Of a stretch of DNA of 28,924 bases, positions 1 to 7,243 are shown piece by piece. Location: contig DKCU01000001.1 in assembly GCA_002451555.1 (NCBI GenBank), forward strand, positions 1 through 28,924. Reading direction: 5' to 3'. A program made the translations under genes and the position numbers. The notes beneath the pieces were generated by a model that saw nothing but the letters and a program-made list of their open reading frames with translations, did no database searches and had not been told where the DNA came from. Numbering within the stretch: the stretch's first letter is position 1; each line of letters begins with the position of its first letter. Origin of the DNA: Candidatus Segatella albertsiae (lineage in GTDB: Bacteria > Bacteroidota > Bacteroidia > Bacteroidales > Bacteroidaceae).

Positions 1-1113
1 CATACCTATCTTCACCTCCTTGTTAGGATACTCCAAGGTATAGCGATGCAACATCGGGTTGTATTTCTTGATGGTGAGATAACCGCTCTGATAGAGTATC
101 GGAAGAGCAGTGGTCATCTGCTCCGGCGATACGTCGAAGTCATCCACATCACAGCTCTTCTTCTCGATGTCCATCACATTGACATGATAGTGTTTCAAAG
201 TTTTGATGAGGTAACTTGGCGTACCCGAACCAAACCAATAGGGTGCTATTTTCTGGGCATTCAAGGCCTTCACCAAACTGAACGGATTGAAGACATCCTC
301 CGACTTCTCACTGAAATGATAGCCATCATAGAACTTTCTCAACTCTTCCAAACATTCCTCATACGTCATACCAAGAGCCTCGCCAAGAGCCTCCACATCA
401 GGCTTCATCACCGTGGTAAGCTCGGTCTTGCTGATGCCACAGATGGCAGAGTACTGGTCGAACATACTGATGTTGTCGAGGTTGTTCAGCTCACTGAAGA
501 TGCTCAACTGGGAGAACTTCGTGATACCCGTGATGAAGGTAAACTCTAGGTATGGATCAAGCTTCTTGATGGGACTATAGAAGTTCTGCATAATGAGGCG
601 GAGAGAATTCAAGTTCTTCTCCTCATGCACTACATCAAGTAAAGGAGCATCATACTCATCGATGATAATGACCACCTTTTGTCCGGTCTGCTTATAGGCA
701 TTGACCACAAGATCTTTCAACCGAATATTTGCATCAGGCTTCTCGCTTTTATAGCCGAAGACAGCCTCCTGGTCATCCAGTATGTCTGCCAAGTACCTTT
801 CCAATCGCTCCTCATCCATGTGTTTGGCGCCGCTCATATCGAAATGTAGCACAGGATGCTTGACCCAATCTTTCTCATAATCAGCAATGGCAAGTCCCTC
901 GAAGAGTTCCTTCCGCCCCTCGAAGTAAGCCTGGAGTGTAGAGGCAAAGAGCGACTTTCCGAATCGTCTCGGACGACTCAGAAAGACATACGTCATCTTC
1001 TTCTGCCTAAAATCTACAATATATTTTGTCTTATCCACATAGAGATAACCATCCTCGCGAATCTTCGAGAAAGTTTGTATTCCTACAGGATAGCAATTTA
1101 CCTGTTTTGCCAT
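1..1113 (-). CDS. RPRRFGKS-type AAA ATPase (AAA-ATPase_like/DUF1703 family), C-terminus outside window
   Basis: This reading frame is open from the window edge to an ATG at 1113, so about 371 codons are visible. The product matches the AAA-ATPase_like family: YVDKT near residues 25-29, the degenerate Walker A SRPRRFGKS at 46-54, and a Walker B of the form VVIIIDEYD. A later ITGITKFSQLS segment corresponds to the usual sensor-like region. The C-terminal DUF1703/PD-(D/E)XK nuclease domain would lie beyond the edge. Members occur in many copies in Prevotella and Bacteroides genomes; their role is unproven and a defence or mobile-element link is only suspected. A full-length paralogue lies at 20161-21912, with Walker A at the same residue number. 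The gene diverges from the DUF6078 gene and has its own promoter. Confidence 0.9.
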   Translation of the reverse strand, partial: MAKQVNCYPVGIQTFSKIREDGYLYVDKTKYIVDFRQKKMTYVFLSRPRRFGKSLFASTLQAYFEGRKELFEGLAIADYEKDWVKHPVLHFDMSGAKHMDEERLERYLADILDDQEAVFGYKSEKPDANIRLKDLVVNAYKQTGQKVVIIIDEYDAPLLDVVHEEKNLNSLRLIMQNFYSPIKKLDPYLEFTFITGITKFSQLSIFSELNNLDNISMFDQYSAICGISKTELTTVMKPDVEALGEALGMTYEECLEELRKFYDGYHFSEKSEDVFNPFSLVKALNAQKIAPYWFGSGTPSYLIKTLKHYHVNVMDIEKKSCDVDDFDVSPEQMTTALPILYQSGYLTIKKYNPMLHRYTLEYPNKEVKIGM

Positions 1114-1141
1114 AATCTCAACTTCTTTACGTTTTGCGCCG

Positions 1142-1172
1142 CTAAATTACAAAGAAAATCTGAAACAGCAAA
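1142..1172 (-). promoter_or_regulatory. Bacteroidota-type promoter for the AAA ATPase gene
   Basis: On the minus strand a TTTG -33 element (1172-1169) is followed, after exactly 19 nt, by TAATTTAG (1149-1142). This differs from the TAnnTTTG -7 consensus at one position. It ends about 28 nt before the ATG at 1113. Confidence 0.5.
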
Positions 1173-1188
1173 ATTTTCTTGCGATTTC

Positions 1189-1219
1189 TTGCCTATCTCA
1201 AATATTTATGCTAACTTTG
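1189..1219 (+). promoter_or_regulatory. Bacteroidota-type promoter for the DUF6078 gene
   Basis: TTG at 1189-1191 and a perfect -7 element TAACTTTG at 1212-1219 are separated by 20 nt, about 33 nt upstream of the ATG at 1253. With the opposite promoter it forms a compact divergent intergenic region. Confidence 0.6.
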
Positions 1220-1252
1220 CATTATCTTATATAAAAATAGACATTAAAAACC

Positions 1253-1777
1253 ATGAAAAAGAAAGACACAAAAACAAAGGGCTCTTTGAAGCCTCAGCAG
1301 TTGGGCGACATCTACCGCTCGCTAATTCAAAAGAAGCATTGGTATTTCTGCTACAATGCGACATGCAGCCAATCAGCAGATTGCGCCGCCTTCATCTCCA
1401 CGCAGTTTATCGACAAGGATGTGCCCATGGACGAGGCTATCCTCACCGTGCGTCCCGATGCCCATCGCCAGCCAGGAGGGTGCACACGCTACTGTCGCGC
1501 CACCATGGAGCGCAAGGCAGCCGGCTTTTCACACCTCTTCGACCAGGTGAGAGGTTGCCACATCGCCAAAATGCGTGAGCAGATGATGAGGCTCCTGGAC
1601 GGAAGAACCTCCTACTACCGTCATCACCGAGGCGAGAAATGGCTCTCCGTCAAGCAACAATCCGACATCGCCGCCCTCTTCCATCAAAATGGTTACGAAA
1701 GCCCTACTTTCGACTTCTATCAGGAAGTTCCCGAGGTAGTATTTTGTTCCGACCATCGGAACAGTTTGTTTCGATAA
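1253..1777 (+). CDS. DUF6078 family protein with a repeat-derived C-terminus
   Basis: A 174-residue protein starting at MKKKDTKTKG. The segment HWYFCYNATCSQSADCAAF, the cysteines that follow (PGGCTRYCRATMERKAAGF) and the central YRHHRGEKWLSVKQQSDIAALF resemble DUF6078 proteins of Bacteroidales, which have no assigned function. The spaced cysteines suggest metal binding, but that is inference. There is no signal peptide, so it is probably cytoplasmic. The last ten or so codons are encoded inside a 22-nt tandem palindromic repeat array, and the stop codon itself falls in repeat unit B. The natural C-terminus may therefore have been replaced. Family call moderately sure; function unknown. Confidence 0.75.
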   Translation: MKKKDTKTKGSLKPQQLGDIYRSLIQKKHWYFCYNATCSQSADCAAFISTQFIDKDVPMDEAILTVRPDAHRQPGGCTRYCRATMERKAAGFSHLFDQVRGCHIAKMREQMMRLLDGRTSYYRHHRGEKWLSVKQQSDIAALFHQNGYESPTFDFYQEVPEVVFCSDHRNSLFR

Positions 1778-1828
1778 TGAGTATCACTTGTTCTGATAAT
1801 CGAAACCAAGCGTTTCGATTATCAGAAC
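1746..1828 (+). repeat. Four-unit 22-nt tandem array with 17-nt palindromic cores
   Basis: Units start at 1746, 1768, 1790 and 1812, an exact 22-nt period. Each has a 17-nt core of consensus GTTYCGATNATCRGAAC and a 5-nt spacer (agttt, cactt, caagc). Unit A is a near-perfect palindrome by itself. Unit B keeps only its left half. Units C and D are inverted copies of each other, so 1789-1806 and 1812-1829 form a perfect 18-bp hairpin with a 5-nt loop. The array starts within the DUF6078 coding region and continues past its stop. Confidence 0.85.
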
Positions 1829-1945
1829 ATTTCAGAAATTGCATAGTACAACGAGTGAAACGATTGGTTGGGTTATAAGTCTTATTTTGGAGTATAAACG
1901 GCTACAAATGACAAATTAATCGCACAATTTTGCCTTATTTTTGCA

Positions 1946-1993
1946 GAAAACAACCTTATGGTTGTGTTTTCTCATTAAAATCAGTTATCTTTG
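1946..1993 (+). promoter_or_regulatory. Hairpin and promoter upstream of the hsdR remnant
   Basis: A -7 element TATCTTTG at 1986-1993 lies 19 nt after TTGTG (1962-1966), giving a consensus Bacteroidota promoter 57 nt before the ATG at 2051. A second -7 element, TATTTTTG (1936-1943), is followed at once by a hairpin: GAAAACAACC (1946-1955), loop TTAT, and GGTTGTGTTTTC (1960-1971) with a 2-nt bulge. A transcript from the upstream promoter would begin with this hairpin. Confidence 0.5.
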
Positions 1994-2050
1994 TAGGCAA
2001 AATGGCGATAGCCAATATCATATCCGCAAGAATGAAAAAAGAAATAAGAT

Positions 2051-3007
2051 ATGTCAGTACAAAGTGAAGCCGCCCTCGAAAATGGACTTATAGACACTCT
2101 TCAAAAGATGAACTACGAATATGTTCACATTGAAGAGGAGAAGAACCTGTCTGCCAATTTCAAGAAACAGTTGGAGAAGCACAATAAAAAGAAATTGGAA
2201 GAATTGGGGCGTACCGAATTCACAGAGTCTGAGTTTGAAATGATACTCATCTATCTTGAAGGTGGCACTCGCTTTGAAAAGGCAAAGAAACTGCGTGATC
2301 TCTTTCCTCTTGAACTGGAAAGCGGTGAACGCCTGTGGGTGGAGTTCCTAAACCGTACCCACTGGTGTCAGAACGAGTTTCAAGTTTCCAATCAAATCAC
2401 GGTTGAGGGTAGAAAGAAGTGTCGTTATGATGTCACGATACTTATCAACGGCTTGCCTTTGGTTCAGATAGAACTAAAGCGAAGAGGCGTGGAGTTGAAG
2501 CAGGCGTACAACCAGATACAACGCTATCACAAGACTTCTTTTCACGGTTTGTTCGACTATATTCAGTTGTTCGTCATATCCAATGGTGTAAATACTCGCT
2601 ATTTTGCCAATAACCCGAATAATGGATATAAGTTCACTTTCAACTGGACGGATGCCGCCAATGTACCTTTCAACGACTTGGAGAAATTTGCCAAAGTGTT
2701 CTTCGACAAGTGTACGTTGGGCAAGATTATAGGTAAGTATATCGTGCTGCATGAGGGTGACAAATGCCTGATGGTGCTTCGCCCTTACCAGTTCTATGCG
2801 GTGGAGAAGATTCTCGACCGTGTGGAAAACTCCAATGACAACGGCTATATCTGGCACACAACAGGTGCAGGCAAGACCTTGACATCATTCAAGACTGCCC
2901 AGCTCGTTTCAGAGTTGGATGATGTGGACAAGGTGATGTTTGTGGTTGACCGTCACGACCTTGACAAGGAGATTAAGGGGTATCTGAAAGAGTTGGGATT
3001 GGTGTAG
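2051..3007 (+). pseudogene. hsdR: Type I restriction endonuclease HsdR, truncated after helicase motif I
   Basis: The first ~305 of 318 residues match the HsdR N-terminal region. The PD-(D/E)XK-type nuclease has its Asp at about residue 127 (RYDVTI), E141-L-K143 (QIELKRRG) and a QxxxY-like motif QAYNQIQRY at 151-159. The SF2 helicase starts with IWHTTGAGKTLTSF (Walker A about 270-276) and FVVDRHDLD. Intact HsdR is roughly 900-1,100 residues with motifs II to VI; here the sequence switches to KEIKGYLKELGLV and stops. No DNA translocation would be possible. No hsdM or hsdS is visible. The aberrant tail resembles the end of some HsdM proteins, suggesting a deletion fusion, but this is weak. Remnant of a lost type I restriction-modification locus. 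Confidence 0.85.
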
Positions 3008-3040
3008 GTGTTATGTATAAAGGATTAGAGATTAGGTGAT

Positions 3041-3355
3041 ATGGCAGACAAGAACGACATTTGCGAGAAGCAGAAACAATATAAGTGGGGCTCAAAGGTA
3101 ATTGACAGGCTTAGCCTTGATATGCGTTCAGAATTTCCTCAGAGTGAAGGATTTTCCAGAACCAATTTGTATGATATCAAACGTTGGTTTGCGTTCTATT
3201 CAAGCCAAATTGAATTTGTCCATCAAGCTGGTGGACAATTACAGAAAGTGGATAATGCCAACACTCCAATCCCAGAGATATTGAATGGTTCAAATCTGCC
3301 ACAACTTGTGGAAGATTTTGTTTGCCAAGTTGGTGGATTATTAAAAAAAGCATAG
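3041..3355 (+). pseudogene. DUF1016 (YhcG-like) N-terminal domain fragment
   Basis: About 104 residues. The stretch DICEKQKQYKWGSKVIDRLS and the segments MRSEFPQSEGFSRTNLYDIKRW correspond to residues about 49-92 of the intact DUF1016 protein encoded immediately downstream. The first ~45 residues of the domain and the whole C-terminal PDDEXK nuclease domain are absent. It ends 3 nt before the ATG of the intact gene. It looks like the 5' remnant of a second, diverged DUF1016 gene after an internal deletion and is probably non-functional. Whether it is expressed cannot be told. Confidence 0.7.
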
Positions 3356-3358
3356 AAT

Positions 3359-4465
3359 ATGGCAGGAAATATGACATTGGCAGGAAACAGCGAGTTCAAA
3401 AGTTGGGTTTCGCAGTTGAAGAAAGATATACGCAGCGCACAAGTTAAGGCGGCAATCAAGGTTAACACAGAATTGCTCCGCCTTTATTGGCGTATGGGGG
3501 CGGATATTTGTGAGAAGCAGAAGTCCGCCACTTGGGGCGATGGTTGGCTGAAGGAGTTGAGCCGTGAACTAATGGCTGAGTTTCCTGACATGAAAGGCTT
3601 TTCACATAGAAACTTGAAGTATATCAGACAGTGGTATGAGTTTTATAATCAACAGCTTATAATTGGGCAACAGCTTGTTGCCCAATTAGGGGATGACAAA
3701 GGGCAACAACCTGTTGCCTCAATAAGCGAGAACGTTTTCTTCTCCGTTCCTTGGGGGCATCACTTGTACATCATATCGCAATGTAAAGATGTAGGTCGTG
3801 CTGTGTTCTATCTGAACAAGACCGTAGAAAATGGCTGGAGTCGTGCTGTCTTGCTCAATTTCCTTGACACCAATTTATATGAGCGACAGGGAAAGGCCGT
3901 GAATAACTTTAACAAACTGTTGGCGAATCCTCAAAGCGAATTAGCAGCCCAAACACTGAAAGACCCATACAATTTCGATTTTCTCACCCTTGATGGAGAA
4001 TATCGAGAGCGAGAGTTGGAACAAGGACTTACCCAAAATGTTACACGCTTTTTACTTGAATTGGGTACAGGTTTTGCTTTTGTCGGGAGTCAAATTCCAC
4101 TACAAGTAGGGGAAGATACTGTATATCCCGACTTGCTATTTTATCACTTAGAGTTACGCTGTTATGTGGTCGTGGAGTTGAAAGTGACAAAATTCAAAGC
4201 AGAACATTTGGGACAGTTGGGTATGTATGTGAGTGCCGTCAATCATATCAAGAAGAAGTCAACTGACAACCCTACAATTGGATTGCTTATCTGCAAAACC
4301 AAGAATAACGTGATGGCTCAATACGCTCTGGAAGCAACAAATCAGCCAATCGGCATCTCTGAATATCAACTGTCAAAGCTTATGTCAGAAGAAATACAAA
4401 GCCAGTTGCCTACAATCGAAGACATTGAAGCAACGCTTTCTGATATAAAGGAGACAAAAGATTGA
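3359..4465 (+). CDS. DUF1016 / PDDEXK nuclease domain protein (YhcG family)
   Basis: A 368-residue protein of full family length. Residues about 11-165 form the DUF1016 N-terminal helical domain (INTELLRLYWRMG-like, FSHRNLKYIRQWYEFY, VPWGHHLYII), and about 185-345 the PDDEXK-type nuclease domain. Visible candidate active-site residues are D258 (YPDLLFYH) and E273-L-K275 (VVELK), followed by a helix containing GQLGMY. Family members commonly sit inside or beside type I restriction-modification and other accessory loci, which matches the hsdR remnant upstream. The biochemical activity is not well established. The ATG at 3359 follows the previous fragment by 3 nt. It is the only apparently intact gene in this decayed island. 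Confidence 0.88.
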   Translation: MAGNMTLAGNSEFKSWVSQLKKDIRSAQVKAAIKVNTELLRLYWRMGADICEKQKSATWGDGWLKELSRELMAEFPDMKGFSHRNLKYIRQWYEFYNQQLIIGQQLVAQLGDDKGQQPVASISENVFFSVPWGHHLYIISQCKDVGRAVFYLNKTVENGWSRAVLLNFLDTNLYERQGKAVNNFNKLLANPQSELAAQTLKDPYNFDFLTLDGEYRERELEQGLTQNVTRFLLELGTGFAFVGSQIPLQVGEDTVYPDLLFYHLELRCYVVVELKVTKFKAEHLGQLGMYVSAVNHIKKKSTDNPTIGLLICKTKNNVMAQYALEATNQPIGISEYQLSKLMSEEIQSQLPTIEDIEATLSDIKETKD

Positions 4466-4927
4466 TGCGTAAGACATCAACGTGATAGTCAAACGAAGTT
4501 CGGAGTAAAGAACTTCACGTTTCGCAACCTCGGCATCTACATCAGTCTGACTGCAGGATTGCGTATCGGAGAGATTTGTAGCTTGAAATGGTCGGATATC
4601 AACACTGACAACGGTACAATTACCGTGAATCGCACCATTGAGCGCATTTACATTATAGAGGGTGAGCGCAAGCACACAGAATTGGTCATCAACACGCCAA
4701 AGACCAAGAACTCATGCCGTGAGATACCGATGAATAAGGAATTATTGGCGATGGTGAAGCCTCTGAAAAAGGTGGTAAACACAGACTTCTATGTGCTGAC
4801 CAATGAAGCAGTGAGCGTTTTGCTCGGTCATGCCAACATCACAACAACCCTCAACCTCTATGTCCACCCGAACATGGAGCAGAAGAAAAAGTGCATCACT
4901 AAGATGTTCAAGTCTCTTGGAAAATAG
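4466..4927 (+). pseudogene. Tyrosine recombinase (phage-integrase family), N-terminally truncated and internally deleted
   Basis: In frame after the DUF1016 stop, the sequence reads FGVKNFTFRNLGIYISLTAG and LRIGEICSLKWSDI, the first catalytic-Arg region, then a beta-hairpin and SCREIPMN. It then jumps from FYVLTNE directly to AVSVLLGHANITTTLNLYVH, the final His and Tyr motifs. The central HxxR box is missing through an in-frame deletion, as are the N-terminal SAM-like DNA-binding domain and any start codon before 4559. Catalysis should be impossible. Integrases of this kind invert specificity segments at phase-variable type I restriction loci of Bacteroidales, which fits the hsdR remnant, but a mobile-element origin is equally possible. 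Confidence 0.85.
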
Positions 4928-4963
4928 GGAAACAAAGTCACTGATACTGATTCTACCTCAAAA

Positions 4964-5340
4964 GTGCCAGAAGGAACTAAGTCAAGTACTATTGGTTCCG
5001 AAAACACAGGCATAGAATCCCTAACACTAGAAGATATTGGCGACATACGAAAAGAAGTTATCAAGGACTTCAAACAAAATATATTCATCGGCTATGTAAG
5101 AAAAGTTACTCCTGAGCATGTAAGGATTGTACTTGATACTACCCAAGTTGTCAATGTCAAATATTCATCAAAATGGAGCAAATATTGTGCAAAAGGTGCT
5201 TACGTTGCGGTACATCGTATAGAATATGACAATATGGAACCAAGTTGGGAAATTGTAAGATTTCTTAGTGCTCAACGCAACTATACAATAACCCATCCAG
5301 AAGGAGGCAAAGGCAAGTTTGCTGATAAGAAAGCTAATTA
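4964..5340 (+). pseudogene. 5' half of an unrecognised gene interrupted by the IS element
   Basis: A GTG at 4964 opens about 125 codons; there is no better start after the integrase stop at 4927. The product is acidic at first (GIESLTLEDIGDIRKEVIKD), then contains a beta-rich segment (FIGYVRKVTPEHVRIVLDTTQ to PSWEIVRFLSAQRNY) that could be a small OB-like fold, which is inference. I do not recognise the family. The stop codon (5339-5341) is supplied by the junction with the IS left end. If the IS and one copy of its 6-bp flank are removed, this frame continues without interruption into the helix-turn-helix segment at 6654-6990. That suggests a single ~238-residue host protein. Confidence 0.5.
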
Positions 5341-5352
5341 GTGTTGAATTAA
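5335..5352 (+). repeat. IS left terminal inverted repeat with TAATTA flank
   Basis: TAATTAGTGTTGAATTAA. It matches the right end in reverse complement except for a 4-nt insertion in the right copy. It overlaps the stop codon of the interrupted gene. Confidence 0.75.
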
Positions 5353-5392
5353 TTACAAGTGTTTGATATTTAGATATATATAACACTTTTAG

Positions 5393-5424
5393 TTTGGCGG
5401 TTTCACTAAAATTTAGTACCTTTG
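5393..5424 (+). promoter_or_regulatory. Transposase promoter
   Basis: TTTG (5393-5396), 20 nt, then TACCTTTG (5417-5424) gives a perfect Bacteroidota promoter, 21 nt before the transposase ATG at 5446 and inside the IS. Confidence 0.75.
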
Positions 5425-5445
5425 TCATGTTAAAGAATATCATAT

Positions 5446-6635
5446 ATGAAGTATAGTTCACAATATAAACCCCTAACTTTGGATTTGTTCAAATCATCTT
5501 TCGATGGTTTGAACAAATCCAATCGTTGGGTGATTCTTGGTGATAATCTTCCGTGGGGAGAAATTGAAAAAACTTACAATTCTCGCCTTGACAACAAATA
5601 CAAGGGTGCAGGTAATAAACCTGCTCGTATGATAATAGGTGCAATGATTGTAAAGCACAAGCTCAACCTTTCCGATGAGGAAACGATAGAGATGATTCAA
5701 GAGAATCCATATATGCAATACCTTTGTGGATTGTCCGAATTTACTGACAAGCCATTATTTGATCCAAGTTTGTTTGTCACGATTCGGAAGCGCATAAGTA
5801 TGGAAGAGATTAACGAGATTACAACCTCTCTCTTACAGCGTGAGCTCAAAAGAAAAGAAGAAACCAGGAAGCTTAAAGAAAGCCAAGATAATGTAGATGG
5901 TAATGAGCCAACGCCACAAGTCCAGCCTGATGACAATGGGGTGGAATTTACAGATGAACAAGGACGCAAACACAAGGGCATATTAAAGATTGACGCCACT
6001 TGTGCGGATGCCGAAGTTCGTTTTCCTGTAGATGTAGATATAATCCATGACGGTTGCAAAGTCGTGGACAGATATCTCACGACCTTATGCAAGTCTTTGG
6101 GTATTCCTCTTGTCAAAAGTAGCTACAAGACAGCACGACGTTTTTATTTGGAACTTGTCAAACGCAAGAAGAAAGGAGGTAAGCTCGTGAAGGAGACTAT
6201 CTCGCATCTTCTTCATTATCTGAAAGTTGACCTCAGAAAGATAACTGAAATTTTTGTGGAACATCGAGGAAGTAAAGCTCTCTTGCAACCACATGAGCAA
6301 CGTACATTAAATGCAACATTTGATATGTTTGCACAGCAATCCTACATGCATGAGAACAATGTGCATGTTTGTGCAAATCGTATCATCAGCATCTTCCAAC
6401 CTCACCTTAGACCAATAAAAAGAGGTAAGGCAAGAGAATTTATCGAGCCAACAACATAAGAGCCAAGCTTCCAGATACCAGCGAGTGCTGGGCAGGAATG
6501 TGTTACTTTGTCAAAAACGTGATGAAGTTCCTTAGGGGACTTTGTCTTGTATTTTTCCAAATTTGGCTAATATGGAGGTACTTTACCAACTTGGAGCGTA
6601 AAGTTCGCTGTGCTCAAAGTTTGGCTAAATATTAA
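5446..6635 (+). pseudogene. IS1182/IS5-like transposase, central region deleted and frame-shifted
   Basis: The first 337 codons (5446-6459) encode the N-terminal DUF772-type domain (NKPARMIIGAMIVKHKLNLS, MQYLCGLSEFTDKPLFDPS) and the beginning of the DDE catalytic core (ILKIDATCADAEVRFPVDVD, first Asp). After RPIKRGKAREF the frame closes. The C-terminal ~60 residues of the family (RAKLPDTSECWAGMCYFVKN to FQIWLIWRYFTNLERKV) are present in the -1 frame up to 6635. The segment with the second Asp and the Glu is missing. An internal deletion therefore removed the catalytic centre and shifted the frame, leaving a dead transposase between intact ends. The element could move only with help from a full-length copy elsewhere. 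Confidence 0.87.
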
Positions 6636-6653
6636 TTCAGTGAACACTAATTA
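6632..6653 (+). repeat. IS right terminal inverted repeat with TAATTA flank
   Basis: The reverse complement reads TAATTAGTGTT, CACT, GAATTAA, matching the left end apart from the extra CACT. The transposase C-terminal frame ends within it (6633-6635). Confidence 0.75.
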
Positions 6654-6990
6654 TGGCACGAATGTCGTAAAAGAGAATCTGCATGTCATAAAAGAAGTGG
6701 AAGATGTCGTAAAAGATGTCGCAAAAGAAACTGATGATGTCGTAAAAGCAAAAGATAATGTCACAAAAGAATTTGTGAAGGCTCAACGACAAATCTATAA
6801 GTTGATTTCGCAAAAGCCTCAGATTAATGCCACTCAAATGGCTGAAAATATGGGGATTTCCTTGCGACAGGTTCAACGGTATCTCAAGCAACTCTCTGAA
6901 CTCAACTTAATAGTCAGAGAAGGTGGACGCAAGAATGTTTTTTGGAAAATCTTAGATGATGAATACGAAGGGCTCTTCAAAAGAATATAG
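6654..6990 (+). pseudogene. 3' half of IS-interrupted gene: Val/Lys-rich repeat linker and winged helix-turn-helix
   Basis: After the IS the frame reads a Val/Lys-rich low-complexity linker (VVKENLHVIKEVEDVVKDVA, then similar copies) and a helix-turn-helix domain: QRQIYKLISQKPQINATQMA, ENMGISLRQVQRYLKQLSEL, then a wing with NLIVREGGRKNVFWKIL. This arrangement is common at the C-terminus of AlbA_2-type (divergent AAA_4) ATP-binding regulators and some Fic proteins of Bacteroidota. A GTG at 6610 would open the same frame, but its first ~14 codons are IS sequence, so it is not the original start. The frame joins that of 4964-5340 once the IS is removed. A terminator follows. Confidence 0.6.
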
Positions 6991-7000
6991 ACACAAAATA

Positions 7001-7044
7001 CAGGTAGTAATTCCAATGGACATGGAAGAACTACCTGCTTTTTT
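7001..7044 (+). terminator. Rho-independent terminator after the helix-turn-helix gene
   Basis: CAGGTAGT (7001-7008) pairs with ACTACCTG (7030-7037), and an inner TTCC/GGAA pair extends the stem. A C followed by six Ts (7038-7044) follows. It closes the plus-strand island and faces the minus-strand haem operon. Confidence 0.8.
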
Positions 7045-7066
7045 CATATCAGGAAACTTTTATAGC

Positions 7067-7240
7067 TCACTTTCTGTTTTCTAATATGCGTTTGATGCCA
7101 TAAGATTCTTTCGTGAGCTGATTGGCTATGCTATCTTTATATGCTGCAATTTTGACCATATCATGGTATCGGCGAACAGAATTATTATACTGATAGTGGC
7201 AGATTATAATATCCACCGCTATCAGTTTTGTTTTCGCTTT
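7067..7240 (-). pseudogene. Short 3' remnant of an unidentified gene
   Basis: On the minus strand a frame without an early start codon runs about 57 codons to a TGA at 7069-7067. It reads KLIAVDIIICHYQYNNSVRR, then YHDMVKIAAYKDSIANQLTK and ESYGIKRILENRK. The mixed, helix-friendly composition looks like a genuine C-terminus. It sits just downstream of the haem operon on the same strand and may be debris at the island boundary. Family unrecognised; it could also be chance. Confidence 0.25.
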
Positions 7241-7243
7241 TTG

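Larger units (their letters stand above)
5341..6647 (+). mobile_element. IS element (IS1182/IS5-like), about 1.3 kb, internally deleted
   Basis: The ends are inverted repeats. The left end, with flank, reads TAATTAGTGTTGAATTAA (5335-5352). The reverse complement of the right end (6632-6653) reads TAATTAGTGTT, CACT, GAATTAA, the same sequence with a 4-nt insertion. TAATTA flanks both sides (5335-5340 and 6648-6653). It could be a 6-bp target duplication or, being palindromic, part of the repeat, so the exact boundary is uncertain by a few bases. The element carries one transposase gene with its own promoter and has landed in a helix-turn-helix gene. Confidence 0.8.

Noticed and set aside
1746..1828. 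Possible CRISPR array from regularly spaced palindromic repeats
   Set aside because: The spacers are only 5 nt, the repeat is 17 nt and degenerate, and no cas gene is present.
6610..6990. A complete helix-turn-helix gene starting with GTG at 6610
   Set aside because: Its first ~14 codons are the right end of the IS, so the start is an artefact of the insertion and the gene is a 3' fragment.
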